A stretch of 64,000 nt of DNA, taken from contig JANAVB010033217.1 of NCBI GenBank assembly GCA_029216955.1, positions 3,104,631 to 3,168,630 of the forward strand, given 5' to 3'. Positions 44,071 to 55,155 of this stretch are shown here, piece by piece. Below the pieces are notes generated by a model, which did no database searches, was not told the DNA's origin, and saw only the letters and a list, made by a program, of their open reading frames with translations. Both the position numbers and the translations under genes were made by a program. Source of the stretch: Iris pallida. Taxonomy: Eukaryota; Streptophyta; Magnoliopsida; Asparagales; Iridaceae. Positions within the stretch are counted from its first letter, which is position 1. Every line of letters starts with the position of its first letter.

Positions 44071-47050
44071 TCATTGCTTGGTTCGTGTTACATATTTGCT
44101 TGAAAGCAACTCCTTAGCCCATGCCAACCTCATCGTTGTCATCTTCTGGTGTGTTTCATTGTCATTTCCTCCCGGTATTTCGAAGGGAGGAGTCGTCAAC
44201 ATATTCATATAATACGCCGTGTACAAGAGGCAGTTGGTGCCCGTTGTTGTGGACAATTTGGAGAATAATTCAGCACTTTGCTCTCATACTCCATCTTCGT
44301 CGGGCATCCCTCCCTCATCTTATCAACTTTTCTCCTGACGATAGGCTCTAAGGTGTTCTTCATTAATTTTGCATCCACCTTGTACTTATCGTACGTATTT
44401 TGCCTCAAGGAGTTGTAGTGTGTCCAGTCGTAGGAGATAAAGTTGAATGTGAGCAGAGTATAGTGTTTGATGGATGCATTAAAGAGTGGGATGAATAGCA
44501 ACTCTATGTCGTCCTCCAAACCCATGACGAAGTCTACTAACTCTGTTTGGATGTCTTCAAAGGCGCCGACTTTTGCGTCTCGTGCATTGGCACGTTCAAC
44601 GATGGTCTGTTTCCCAAAAACAAAGCACAATATCATGAGTAATTTTTTTCTGTCATTTTTCATCGATGTACACATGAATATGGATTTTTTTGTTTGAATT
44701 TTTAACAATGTGTGGGCCATCATGAATACAGACTACTTATGTGATTGGGGCGCCGGCTTTTGCTTCTGTATCAATGGCACGTCCTTTGAACTAGACGGGG
44801 CACACCTTTTACTACCTTGAATTTCTCTCAGCTTCCTTATTATTATGTCCAGTATGCCAGCCTCCATGTCGTCGTAGTTGAGTATGTCTTGCATGTCTAC
44901 TGCCGACAGCTGGACTGAAAATCCTTTTTTATCCTTTTTCGGATAAAATGTGTATACAATATCACTGCACATAAATTTACTTTAGATTAAATTAGTAAAG
45001 ATATATTCTTATTACATAATTGTGAAAAAAGTCTAGAAAAAACGAAAGAAAAAAAGGGTTCAGAATACATACTTTGGAGAATTCTTTCTGGAAATTACGA
45101 TGTCGATGTATTGCTTCATCAGCTCTTCATCCGCATATTTCCAAAGTAAGAGTTCATTGCATTCCCTTAGTATGATGTGGTTCTTCTTTAATTTAGCCAT
45201 TTTGGCGTCTCCTCCGGATTTCAGAGCGGCATTAACCTTCCACTTTTTATTAGCCTCTCCAACTGTATTGCTTTTTATTAACCTCTTACCCCCCGATCCT
45301 CCTCTTCTTTTGGCTTCTTTTGGAGCAGCAAGTTCAGCAGCTGCTTGAATCTCCTCACGCTAAAGTGCTACAACCATGGCTTGGAGATCAATAATTTTCC
45401 CATCCTTTTCATTGGCTTCAATATTAAACGATTCAACTTTATTTTGAAGCTCCCTTTTCTCCACAACGAGCCTTTGAGTTCTTCATTCTGCGCAAGAATA
45501 TCAGAATGATGTCTTCTCAAATCCTCCAATTCCTTTGCCGAGTCGTCCATCACAGCGCCCATTTCATGATGTTGTGGTATCCGTTGTTCATCAAAATTAT
45601 TCCCACCTGCTTCTTGGTGTTCTTCCTCTCCCTCTTTTTCAACTTCTTCTATAGGTGGCTCATCTTCTTTGTGTCCTTCTTCTTCCCCAACAAGTATAAC
45701 CAGATCTTCAAATATCATCTTCGATCTCATTTTGTTGTGATATTCGGCCTTGAGGAAGTTTGAGATTTCGTTCCCATTCCATGTAAAAAATCTTGGGTAA
45801 TCAGAAATTGGGGCAAACTTCCTTTCCACAAATTTACTATATTATGCAAACCAATAGAGGAAGTATATTGTGCAACCTTCCAATTTGTGGAAAACCATTG
45901 AGTAATCCCCCTGTTCAGTTTTGCTTCTACTCCTCTTTATGCTATCCATTACATATGAAAGGATTAACCTTGGCCAGCATATACTGTTGATGACGTCCAC
46001 ACTGTCTACCAAGGCCAAGAATCTGTACGGCAAATTTGAACCGCCAGAATTTGTGAAGAATACTGTTTGGCACAAGTGGACGATTATTAGCTTGGCCAAA
46101 TCATCTGGATTAACATCGTTATCTCCGCCACGAAGCCGTCGTAACAATTCAAAGAACTTGTCTCTCACTTCCTTATTCGTGACTTCTGAGTGTTTGCCCT
46201 TGGTATTAGCCAGCAATCTTGTGAAATAATCTCTATACAGGCTCAATGATGCTGGTCGTGTGGGCTTCTGTTATTTTTCCTTTATCAATCTTCTGTAAGA
46301 AACATCATCATCGCTTTTTTCATTCAGCGGTAGACTGAATATGACTGCCATATCCTCGACGCTTGGCGCGATTTTAACAGTGGTGCTCAATTCAAAGCAC
46401 CCGACGCCATTTTCTGCTTTTGTGTAACTTGCAATTAAATTCTCAAGCCCTTCGGAGACCTTGGCCACTTCGGAGACGTGGACTCTATTTTGGTAGAAAA
46501 TCTCGACAAAATTCCAGAAACCGGTATTCTTCAAGGAACCAATAACTGGCTCAGGTAAACGGCCAACATCTCGATTGACCTCCTCCATAAGATTTAGCAT
46601 TGGCTTGAAGGTAGAACGGAAAAGTCTTGAATCCTTGTTCCTGACAGATTTTTTTTCTACAAAACAAAAAAAACAAAAAATTAGGACGGAGAATGGCCAT
46701 TCTTATGGGTTTTAACACTGGGAACGGCATTCTTCGTTTCAAGTTAGACAGAGAATGCCATTCTCCGTTCCAAATTAAACGGCGAATAGAATTTAACATT
46801 CAAATGCGTTTTATGACGGAGAATGTCATTTTTCTTGTAATATATACAGAATTTGCGAACATAAAATCAAAGTTATACCTTCTGTTTGCACTTCTTTTTG
46901 TTTAGCAACTTTTTCTTTTTTCCTTTGTGCAACTTTCTTAGAATAGGGTTTCCGTTGTTCTCCGTCTATCGCTTTTGGATTTTCTGTAACTGGTGCATCT
47001 TCTCTAATTGGTGATGCTGCCGGTGATGATTCTGCCGCTGATGCCGACAT
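44071..47050 (-). pseudogene. ULP1/C48-protease-like gene 1 with an N-terminal plant-mobile-type domain
   Basis: It begins MSASAAESSPAASP, then a Lys-rich segment, then an intron carrying CGGAGAATG repeats. Next is a helical domain (GSLKNTGFWNFVEIFYQNRV; VKIAPSVEDMAVIFSLPL; LAKLIIVHLCQTVFFTN; PLILS-type) like those preceding protease domains in plant ULP-like transposon genes. Then come a Glu-rich linker, a coiled coil (LEDLRRHHSDILAQNEEL; LQNKVESFNIEANEKDGKI) and a C48-like end (DILNYDDMEAGILD; FIPLFNASIKHYTLL; CPQQ; NCLLYTAYYMNML). In-frame stops lie at 46271, 45842, about 45361 and 44733, with frameshifts near 45480 and 44245. The family's role is SUMO-type deconjugation; this copy is dead. 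Confidence 0.72.
46685..46830. repeat. CGGAGAATGGCCATTC repeats within an intron of ULP-like gene 1
   Basis: Four or five ACGGAGAATG / CATTCTCCGT copies lie between the first and second inferred exons. Confidence 0.75.
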
Positions 47051-47430
47051 GGTGTGAATATTGCGAATGTGGAGGAATGTTTGAAGATTTTGGAGGAGAA
47101 TGACCTAGGTTTGAGTACAGAGTGGAGTATGGAAGAAGCGAAAGCTTCGAAACGGTTTTCTTTTTTCTTTTTTTTAATAAAAGGGTTCAGGGGTGTTTTG
47201 AATTAATTAGAAGGACAAAAATATCATTCGATGGAAGGGCAAAAGACTCCTTTCTTCTTAATTATATTAATTTGAAGGGCAAAAATGATTCTGCTTAATC
47301 AAAAAGAATCGAAGCCGTTTGGCAAAAATGTCATTACAACTCAACAAAACAAATGAACATAATACATTAGGGGTTTCCATACATTAGATATAAAAGAAGA
47401 AGAAAAAAAATAATCGTCTTCCATATTCAA

Positions 47431-49113
47431 TCATTTCAGATTGGACTTCTTTTTTAGCTCTTCATTGTGCTCTGAAGTTGTAATCCATTTAGCAGCTTTG
47501 CGTCTTTCCTTTTCCGCATCAAACTGCATATAACAAACATAACATCAAAAATATTGCTCTAAAAAGTTAAAGTTTTTGACGACATATTTTCAGACTTACA
47601 TCGAGAGAATGGTAGTCTAGACTACATCGGTCTTTCATGAATGATATTACAAAAATCCCATAATCAACATAATTGCCTTGGCGGGGAACATAAGAAGGAC
47701 GTTTTATTGCAAAAGTAGAAAAGCTGAACCTAGCATCTCTCAACTTCAAAATCTCTTCTTGGAGAAAGAGATCCAAATTTGAAAGCTACAATTACCAGAA
47801 TACAATATGTATTAGTATACCGCGTATCTTGTGCCCAATTCATAAAAATTGATGAATATGAGCTTACTATTTCTTTTATGACTGTTTTGCTTTGGATCGG
47901 ATCTTCTTTAGATGTAAGTGAGTCCCAAATTTTAACAGTCCTTTTTTAACCAGAACTCTTGCAAGAGTATAGTGTTCGCCCATATGAATGGGTATGTATA
48001 TCTGAATCAGGATAATTAGGTAAAACAAATTAGTAAATTTTCAGAAAATTAGGATTAATATTTAAACATAAATACATTAATACCTCTTTACAAGTGCTTA
48101 AAGATCCCATGTAATCCTGAAAATATTTAAACTTCTTCCATATTTCATGAGGTTTTTTGTCGGATGGAGGTAACGTTGCTTTCTATATACACATCAATTA
48201 ATACATTACGAAGGACAAACAAACGAGAAAATTGTTAATGCATATGCACTGAAGAATAAAGTGCTCACTCACCGATAACCTTTTTGGTAAAAACCATACA
48301 TTAGCTTTATTGGAGGTTCTTTTCTGTTCCTCCGCGGTGAGAAGAGTAGAGACAATACCTACAATCTGAATAAATCATTAAAAATGTCAGCGATGGAATC
48401 GAAGTAAACATAGATGGCATCTAAGAAGAAATATACTATCTATACATACCCCATTGCTAATTTTCGTTAAAGGAGCTAAGGTCTTCATCTCAAACCGTGA
48501 CACATAGTTTTTGTTGCAAGTTGATATTATTTCTCTAAGAAAAGAAACGAATAAATTAGAAAAAAAAACTGTTGGAATTAAATCAAAACTCATATTACTT
48601 ACTCGTCAGGTCTATCATCTGCAAAAATATAGTCGTAATATCTCGAAGAAACACTAGTACAATTGCTAGGCTTCGAGGTTGAACACCTTATTAAATTTTT
48701 CGATGGTGTGACCGGATGTAAATTTCTACGCATTCTTTTAGAAGGACTGCTAAAGTCAGTTTCTTCTATAGGGGACAATGCGAGCATTCGGTCCAATGCT
48801 TTACTACGATACTGTAGCTCCATGTCCTCCTCTTCGGAAGAAGATACAACAGAAACCACCTTCACATTATTAAATGCTCCAGATGAAGATGCCTTCTTCA
48901 AAGCTGGAGATTTTTCAAACTTCTCCAAACGCCGAGATAAATTCATTTGTTCAATTTCTAATGAACAAAGCTTAGAATTGATCTTTGCAACATCAGCTGA
49001 AATTGTCGACAGATGTTCTTCAATCTTGCGCAACATATGCGGAATGAAGGTTTCATTTGGAGGTGGCATTCAATCTTCTACGTCTTCTACATTTTCCACC
49101 ACACGATTAGACA
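47431..49113 (-). pseudogene. ULP1/C48-protease-like gene 2, catalytic Cys replaced
   Basis: Seven exons are inferred from GT/AG sites between ATG 49113 and TGA 47431. The N-terminus has a coiled coil (RKIEEHLSTISADVAKINSKLCSLE). The C-terminus has the C48 motifs in order: IYIPIHMGEHYTLARV (His), KIWDSL (Asp), VPRQGNYVDYGIFVISFM (Gln, then Tyr where Cys is expected). The last exon is Lys-rich (FDAEKERRKAAKW). Defects: an in-frame TGA after 14 codons, one frameshift in the run of A near 47948, and the Cys-to-Tyr change, a single G-to-A in a TGT codon. Exon structure is otherwise well kept. Partner of gene 1 on the same strand. Confidence 0.75.
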
Positions 49114-49399
49114 TCTTGAGAACAAGAAAACTATTGTATTTCAGAAAAATATTCTATGTATTTCAGAATGAATAATAGTACTATGAAATAAGAAAACTAT
49201 TGTATATATAGCAAGAGAGAAGTACAAAAAGTGAGAAAGATGGAAAGACAAATAAATTTCGAGATTAGCAAACAATCTACTAGCCGTTTGATTGAGAAGA
49301 GCTCCAGGAAGATTCTACTAGCCGTTTGAAAAATACAAAAGGTTATCGTGATCAACTTCAATTAAGGAACTCTATAAGAGGTTTAATTCCGCTTGATTG

Positions 49400-49520
49400 A
49401 GGAACTCGACGAAGTCCACCGCGAACCGGAACTTTTTCTTCTTTTCTTCTTCATCTCCGTTTCTCCTTCCACCACCACTACCATGCCCTGTAGCTTTATA
49501 ACAAAAATATTAAATTGTTA
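49400..49520 (-). repeat. Partial third copy of the TIR-borne ORF region
   Basis: On the minus strand this has the start of the TIR ORF (GGGCATGGTAGTGGTGGTGG, GAGATGAAGAAG) and its 5' AT flank (AAATTGTTAAATGAAAC) rearranged. It diverges soon after. It suggests internal duplication of TIR material next to ULP-like gene 2. Confidence 0.5.
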
Positions 49521-49754
49521 AATGAAACAAAAAAACTAATTACGGAAAGATTACTAAATCAAAATCAAACAGAACACATATTCATAGAAAACATGGGATT
49601 AAAGATGAAAGTGTCACGGAAGCAACACCACAATTTTACAACAACTAAGCAGATTCTGCTAAGCAATAACTAAAATTAGGGATTGTGTCCTCCTTGGATT
49701 TAATTTACACAAAGAAGAGATTTGAGAGAACGAGCTTTTGTCGGCTTCCTAAAT

Positions 49755-50400
49755 GTACCATTCTCCGTCCTAAATGTATCATTCTCCGTCCTAAATGTAC
49801 CATTCTCCGTCCATTCGCCGTATTAAAAGCAAAGAGAAAGGCCATTCTCCGTGTTACAAGCAAAGAGAATGACCATTCTTCGTCCATTCGCCGTATTCAC
49901 CGTCCATTTGTCGTATTAAAAGCAAAGAGAATGGTCATTTGCCGTATTCTCCGTCCTAAATGTATCATTCTCCATCCATTCGCCGTATTAAAAGCAAAGA
50001 GAATGGCCATTCTCCGTGTTAAAAGCAAAGAGAATGGCCATTCTCCGTCCATTCGCCGTATTCACCGTCCATTCGCCGTATTAAAAGTAAATAGATTGGC
50101 CATTCGCCGTATTCTCCGTCCTAAATGTACCATTCTCCGTCCATTCACCGTATTAAAAGCAAAGAGAATGGCCATTCTCCGTCCATTCGCCGTATTTACC
50201 GTCCATTCGCCGTATTAAAAGCAAAGAGAATGGCCATTCGCCGTATTCTCCGTCCATTCTCCGTCCTAAATGTACCATTCTCCATCCTAAATGTACCATT
50301 CTCCGTCCATTCGCCGTATTAAAAGCAAAGAGAATGGCCATTCTCCGTGTTAAAAGCAAAGAGAATGGCCATTCTCTGTCCAAAAAAATATTCTCCTCGA
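49755..50400. repeat. Array of CATTCTCCGTCC / CGGAGAATGG repeats (right)
   Basis: About two dozen motif copies with TATTAAAAGCAAAGAGAATGGCC and CCATTCGCCGTATT variants. It is the inverted counterpart of 25065-25330 but longer, so the array has expanded. Confidence 0.9.
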
Positions 50401-51041
50401 AAATATTATCTTTAGAAAAGTTAAAAAATAATCCGCCCGACCTCAGAAGCAGGTTTCCTCAGATCACCACCACCACCATGACATGTAGCTTTATTAACAA
50501 AATATTAAATTGTTAAATGAAAAATAAAATTTCAGACAATGGCATGGGCAGTAAAATTAGAGCGGCGCCACTGGTACTTCTCCTTGTTCGAGGAGGTCTC
50601 GACGACGTCCGACGGAAAGCGGACGGATTCTTCTCGGCACAGCTAGTACTCCTCGTTATTCTAGGAGGGCTCGACGACGTTCGACGAGATCCGAACCAAT
50701 TCTTATTTCCTTCTTCATCTCTGTTTTTCTTTCCACCACCACCAGCACCACCACGACTACCATGGCCTGTAACCAAAAAAATAATAATAAGGTTCAGATT
50801 AAATTGGATGGACTTTTGAGAGAGTAAATATGAGTTAATTTAGGGTGTTCATTGAAAAAATTAAAGTGAAGAATGACCTGCTAAAGCAAGTTACCAACAG
50901 GTCAAAAGTCTAAATCAGCATTAAATGATGTCTCCTGCATTATTTATCTGAATTTAATCTGGACCGTTGGATTAACATCCAACGGTCCAGATTTCGGATG
51001 TATCGATACATCCATAATGGGTGGATGTATTGTAGAATTTT

Positions 51042-51043
<2 letters not shown>
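50300..51043 (-). repeat. Right terminal inverted repeat of the giant element
   Basis: On the minus strand it starts AGGAAAATTCTACAATACATCC and follows the left TIR through GATGTATCGATACATCC, GGACCGTTGGAT and the ORF to the motif array. A (TA)n lies immediately outside. Confidence 0.85.
50513..50766 (-). CDS. Inward-facing ORF in the right TIR (hypothetical)
   Basis: Open from a TTACAG acceptor-like site; MVTGHGSRGG-type start one codon inside. Gly-rich, then Ser/Arg/Pro-rich (DEEGNKN; SSSPPR; RPPRTRRSTSGAALILLPMP), ending EILFFI. It parallels the left TIR copy at 24682-24935 in frame and length. No family recognised. Confidence 0.4.

Positions 51044-51098
<55 letters not shown>
51044..51098. 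repeat. (TA)n microsatellite at the right edge of the giant element
   Basis: About 27 TA units between the TIR and LINE-derived sequence. It is the partner of the (TA)n at 24379-24419. Confidence 0.95.
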
Positions 51099-51100
<2 letters not shown>

Positions 51101-51541
51101 TAATTTATTTCAAAAGAGTAAAATAAACAGACTTACAATCACTCCACCATCATCTACCTCACCTCATCTCATTTACATCATTTTCGATATTATATAGAAT
51201 TTCCAAGGGAGAAGTGAAAAGGTTCTCGAATATTTTCCTATTGCGTTCTCGCCAGACGTGTCAAACAGTCACAGGTAACCGGAGTCAAACTTCTCTGAAC
51301 CATATCGGACCCCTCTGTCTCAGGTGTGAGATCCCGTCTTAGTTTTTCGAATAGGAACCGTGCCGACAACACCGCCTTGTATTTTATGGTACTCCTCTTG
51401 CCATATAGCAGCAACAATCAGGCATTGAAGGAACAACTGATCAATGGATTCAGCATGGCCATCGCACAGTTATCGCTATGTATCTGTACTCCAAATTTGT
51501 TGAGAAGGTCCCAAGTCAGGAGTCGGCGTGGGAGCAATCTA

Positions 51542-51546
51542 TACAT
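51542..51546. repeat. Target-site duplication of copia-2, left (TACAT)
   Basis: TACAT adjoins the outer end of the left LTR and matches 57283-57287. Confidence 0.9.
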
Positions 51547-52333
51547 TATTGGGAAAGAAGCGCGGAAACCTTTCCCCAAACCGGAGAGTACCTGCGAGAG
51601 GACCGAGCAAACAACGCACGAACCCAAAAACAACCACGCAGACACAGAGAATTTTTGACGTGGAAACCCTTGCGGGAAAAACCACGGGACGATCGGAGTC
51701 CAACCCTGAGAAGCCTCCACTAATGGAATAGAAGAATTACACCCTCTACAAACTCCTCCCGATCCAAATCGGATCCCCACAACACTCAGAGACAAGAACA
51801 ATGATCACAAGGCTACGAAGAACGAGAACGACGAGTAGAGATTACCCGAAACACGATCTCCTTCGAAAACGACCTTCGATCCTCCGTCTTCTTCTCCGAA
51901 GTTGCAATGGCACTCTTGCCTCCTTCTCTCTCAAACTTGTGTTGTCCAATGCGATAATACGATAATGAATTAGGGTTGAGAAAACTCAATATATCTCCCT
52001 AATCCCGCAACCAACCTGGACCATTGGATTAAATCCAATGATAAAAACTCATCCTGAAATCCGCTTCAGCCCCCCGACACACAGAGTTCGGCCAGAACTC
52101 TATGTGGGGCAACCAGCACTGGATGGCCAAACCCTGGAACGGCCAGACCGAGTTCGGCCCGAACTCGCCATGGGACCGAGTTCGGCCCGAACTCGGATCC
52201 CCTGCTTCCAGCAGCTCCAGCAGCAACAGCAGCAGCTCCACGTCTACTTCCCGAGCTTCTTCGACACACGAACGGCGCTCGTCGCACTCCGGGGCTTTCT
52301 CCACATAGGTTGGGAACCCCACCCACTCCAACA
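51547..52333 (-). repeat. 3' LTR of copia-2
   Basis: 787 bp. On the minus strand it starts TGTTGGAGTGGG. The other end is TATTGGG on the plus strand where the 5' LTR has TGTTGGG, so its terminal CA is mutated to TA. Confidence 0.93.
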
Positions 52334-52350
52334 AATCTCCCCCTTCACAA
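52334..52350 (-). other. Polypurine tract of copia-2
   Basis: GAAGGGGGAGATT on the minus strand, directly before the 3' LTR and right after the pol stop codon. Confidence 0.85.
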
Positions 52351-55155
52351 CTATGGGGAGGACGTCATCATCCCGACGATCTGCCTGCAGTACTCAAACT
52401 TCCCCTTTGGTAGAATCTTCGTGAACATATCAGCTCCGTTGTCATCTGTATGCACCTTCTCAAGCTCCGCGTCCTTCTTCTCAACCACATCCCGTATCCA
52501 ATGATACCGAGTCTCGATGTGCTTGGACCGGCTATGAAACGTCTGATTCTTCACAAGATGGATAGCACTCTGACTGTCGCAAAGCAAAGTATACTGCTCT
52601 TGCTTCAGTCCCATTTCCTGCAACAGCTTCTTCATCCACAACAGCTCCTTGCAAGCCTCCATCGCCGCAATGTATTCCGCCTCCGTCGTCGACAAGGCAA
52701 CACACTTCTGCAACCGCGACTGCCACGACACTGCTCCTTCCGCAAATATCATCACGTAGCCTGAAGTCGATCGTCTCGTGTCTACATCTCCAGCCATATC
52801 AGCGTCGGTATACCCAACCAGCTTCGGCTCGTCACCACCAAAGGAAAGTCTCCAACCAGCAGTGCCCTGAAGATATCGTAGAATCCACTTGACCGCACTC
52901 CAGTGTACCCTTCCAGGATTTGAAAGATACCTGCTAACCGTACCAACTGCATGAGCAATATCTGGCCTCGTACACACCATGGCATACATAAGGCTTTCCA
53001 CAGCTGAAGCATATGGAACCCGCTCCATATCTTCCTTTTCGTCCTCGGTAGATGGACACTGCTCCTCAGTGAACTTAAAGTGAGCCGCGAGGGGGAAACT
53101 CACTTTCTTCGACCCGTCCATCCCGAAACGCTGAAGTACCCGATGAATGTACTTCTTTTGGGACAAGTGTAGCAGCTTGGACTCTCTCTCTCGGCTGATC
53201 TCCATCCCAAGAATAGTCTTCGCTGTGCCCAAATCCTTCATAGAGAAGGCCGTGCCCAGTTGGCGCTTCAAATTCGCTATCCTAGTGGCATTCCGACCCA
53301 CTAATAGCATATCATCAACATAGAGCAATAAGATGATAAAATCATCATCGGCAAAATACCTCACAAATGCACAATGGTCCAACGTCGTCCGTGCATAACC
53401 ATGCTCCCCCATAAACGACTCGAACTTCCTGTACCACTGCCTCGGAGCCTGATTCAGACCATACAAGCTCTTCCTCAACCGGCAGACCAAATGTGACTTG
53501 CCCTTCTCACAGAATCCCTCCGGCTGCTCCATGTACAACTCCTCCTCAAGATCACCGTGGAGGAACACCGTCTTCACGTCCATCTGCTCGACCTCCAAGT
53601 CGAAACTGGCTGCTAATGCTAGCACCACCCGAATAGACGAATGCTTGACGACAGGCGAAAAGATTTCATCATAATCCACGCCTTTCCGCTGACCGTAGCC
53701 CTTGACTACCAGCCTCGCTTTGTATCGAGGGCGAGTAGCATCATCCGTCTGCTTCACTCTGAACACCCATCGATTTTTCAAAGCCTTCTTGCCCTTTGGC
53801 AACCGCACCAGATCATAAGTAGAATTGGTGTGCAAGGAACTCATCTCCTCCTGCATAGCTACCATCCACTCCTGCCTGTGTTCGTCTTCCATAGCCTCTG
53901 CGAAACTTTCGGGCTCTCCCCCGTCAGTCAGTAGCACATACTCATCCGACGAGTATCTCGTAGATGGTCGACGATCCCTGTTGCTCCTTCTCAGTGGAGC
54001 CACTGGTGCTGGCTGTATACCGACAGCCTCCTCCCCTTCAGGAACTACCTCTCCGGCATGTTCATCCTCCTGAGGGACACCCTGACCACCATCAGCAAGC
54101 TGATGATCAAGGTTGGGAGCAACTCCATGTACCGGCTCCCCCATAACTGGATCCTCTGCGATGTCCTCTGGAAACTGTTCGAAGCGAAATGACTCTAACT
54201 CAGGCAATTCCTCAGCCTCAGAAGGCGTCTCGGAATCCTGAGTGTTGGTCATGGTCTGATCCTCGACGAACACCACGTCCCTGCTTCTGTAGAGCTTTCC
54301 TTCCACTGGGTCGTAGAGTCTATAGCCAAACTCATCCCGACCATAGCCGACAAAGACGCATCGCCTCGTCTTCGGCTCAAGTTTGGTCCTCTCGTCCTTC
54401 GGTACATGCACGAAAGCTTTACAACCAAACGCCCGCAGGTGATTGTATGACGGCTCTTTGCCGTACCATACTTTATCAGGCATATCATCCTGCAAAGGAG
54501 CACTAGGAGACAAATTAATAATATAAGCAGCTGTGAGAAGAGCCTCACCCCAATAAATGCCCGGCAAGTTTGCTTCTGACAGCAAACACCGCACCCTCTC
54601 CATCAGTGTCCTGTTCATGCACTCCGCTACACCATTGAGCTGAGGTGTCTTTGGCGGAGTCTTCTGGTGTCGTATCCCTTGCTCTCTGCAATACGCATCA
54701 AAGGGACCGATGTATTCGCCGCCATTGTCGGACCGAACACACAACTTCTTGCCCGTCTCCCTTTCAACGGAGGCCTGAAACTCCTTGAAAGTAGGCAGCA
54801 CCTGATCCTTTGTCTTTAAGGCATAGACCCAAACCTTCCTGGAACAGTCATCAATAAAAGTCACAAAGTAAGAAGCACCACCAAGAGATTTTACCTTCAT
54901 AGGACCGCAGACATCCGAGTGAATCAACTCGAGCAACGCCGGCTTCCTCGAACTTGGGTGACTCTGGAAAGACACCCTACTTTGCTTCCCAGCCAAACAG
55001 TGCGTGCATTTCTCCAACTTTGTAGACTTGAGCCCCGGAATCACTTTTCTGTTCACCAAGTAGCTCATCCCCTTCTCGCTGATATGGCCGAGCCGCCTGT
55101 GCCACAACTCGGTAGACGCGTCACTGACTGCGTTCACCTCCTGTGCCCTCTGCGC
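52351..55155 (-). CDS. copia-2 pol: integrase, reverse transcriptase, RNase H
   Basis: An unbroken frame ends at 52351. In order it has GAG-pre-integrase (ELWHRRLGHISEKG; CTHCLAGK), the integrase triad (HSDVCGPM; RSDNGGEY; NGVAECMNRTL), RT (WVFRVKQTDD; YDEIFSPVVKHSSIR; DVKTVFLHGDL; LLYVDDMLLVG) and RNase H (GYTDADMAGD; STTEAEYIA; LLCDSQSAI; KHIETRYHWIRD; ADMFTK). Two odd residues are C for the usual R after the integrase Glu, and V for A in DVKTAF. The frame overlaps gag-protease by about 80 bp but has no ATG of its own at the right place. It was once one polyprotein frame, now shifted. Confidence 0.93.
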   Translation of the reverse strand, partial: AQRAQEVNAVSDASTELWHRRLGHISEKGMSYLVNRKVIPGLKSTKLEKCTHCLAGKQSRVSFQSHPSSRKPALLELIHSDVCGPMKVKSLGGASYFVTFIDDCSRKVWVYALKTKDQVLPTFKEFQASVERETGKKLCVRSDNGGEYIGPFDAYCREQGIRHQKTPPKTPQLNGVAECMNRTLMERVRCLLSEANLPGIYWGEALLTAAYIINLSPSAPLQDDMPDKVWYGKEPSYNHLRAFGCKAFVHVPKDERTKLEPKTRRCVFVGYGRDEFGYRLYDPVEGKLYRSRDVVFVEDQTMTNTQDSETPSEAEELPELESFRFEQFPEDIAEDPVMGEPVHGVAPNLDHQLADGGQGVPQEDEHAGEVVPEGEEAVGIQPAPVAPLRRSNRDRRPSTRYSSDEYVLLTDGGEPESFAEAMEDEHRQEWMVAMQEEMSSLHTNSTYDLVRLPKGKKALKNRWVFRVKQTDDATRPRYKARLVVKGYGQRKGVDYDEIFSPVVKHSSIRVVLALAASFDLEVEQMDVKTVFLHGDLEEELYMEQPEGFCEKGKSHLVCRLRKSLYGLNQAPRQWYRKFESFMGEHGYARTTLDHCAFVRYFADDDFIILLLYVDDMLLVGRNATRIANLKRQLGTAFSMKDLGTAKTILGMEISRERESKLLHLSQKKYIHRVLQRFGMDGSKKVSFPLAAHFKFTEEQCPSTEDEKEDMERVPYASAVESLMYAMVCTRPDIAHAVGTVSRYLSNPGRVHWSAVKWILRYLQGTAGWRLSFGGDEPKLVGYTDADMAGDVDTRRSTSGYVMIFAEGAVSWQSRLQKCVALSTTEAEYIAAMEACKELLWMKKLLQEMGLKQEQYTLLCDSQSAIHLVKNQTFHSRSKHIETRYHWIRDVVEKKDAELEKVHTDDNGADMFTKILPKGKFEYCRQIVGMMTSSP

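Larger units (their letters stand above)
24420..51043. mobile_element. Giant TIR element (about 26.6 kb), MULE/Kaonashi-like
   Basis: The first 750 bp or more are an inverted copy, at roughly 90-95% by eye, of the last 750 bp. The shared terminal core is TTCTACAATACATCC. Both ends are embedded in (TA)n, so the 9-11 bp duplication expected of a MULE cannot be recognised. Inside are a FAR1-like MULE transposase (37.9-40.5 kb) and two ULP1-like genes on the opposite strand, the gene set known from ULP-bearing MULEs of plants. It also holds many secondary insertions. The alternative is two separate elements sharing inverted ends around unrelated DNA. The shared CGGAGAATG motif clusters throughout argue for one unit. 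Confidence 0.72.

Noticed and set aside
49685..50383. Lys/Arg-rich ORFs over the right motif array
   Set aside because: Same repeat-derived origin; the peptide period follows the CATTCTCCGTCC unit.
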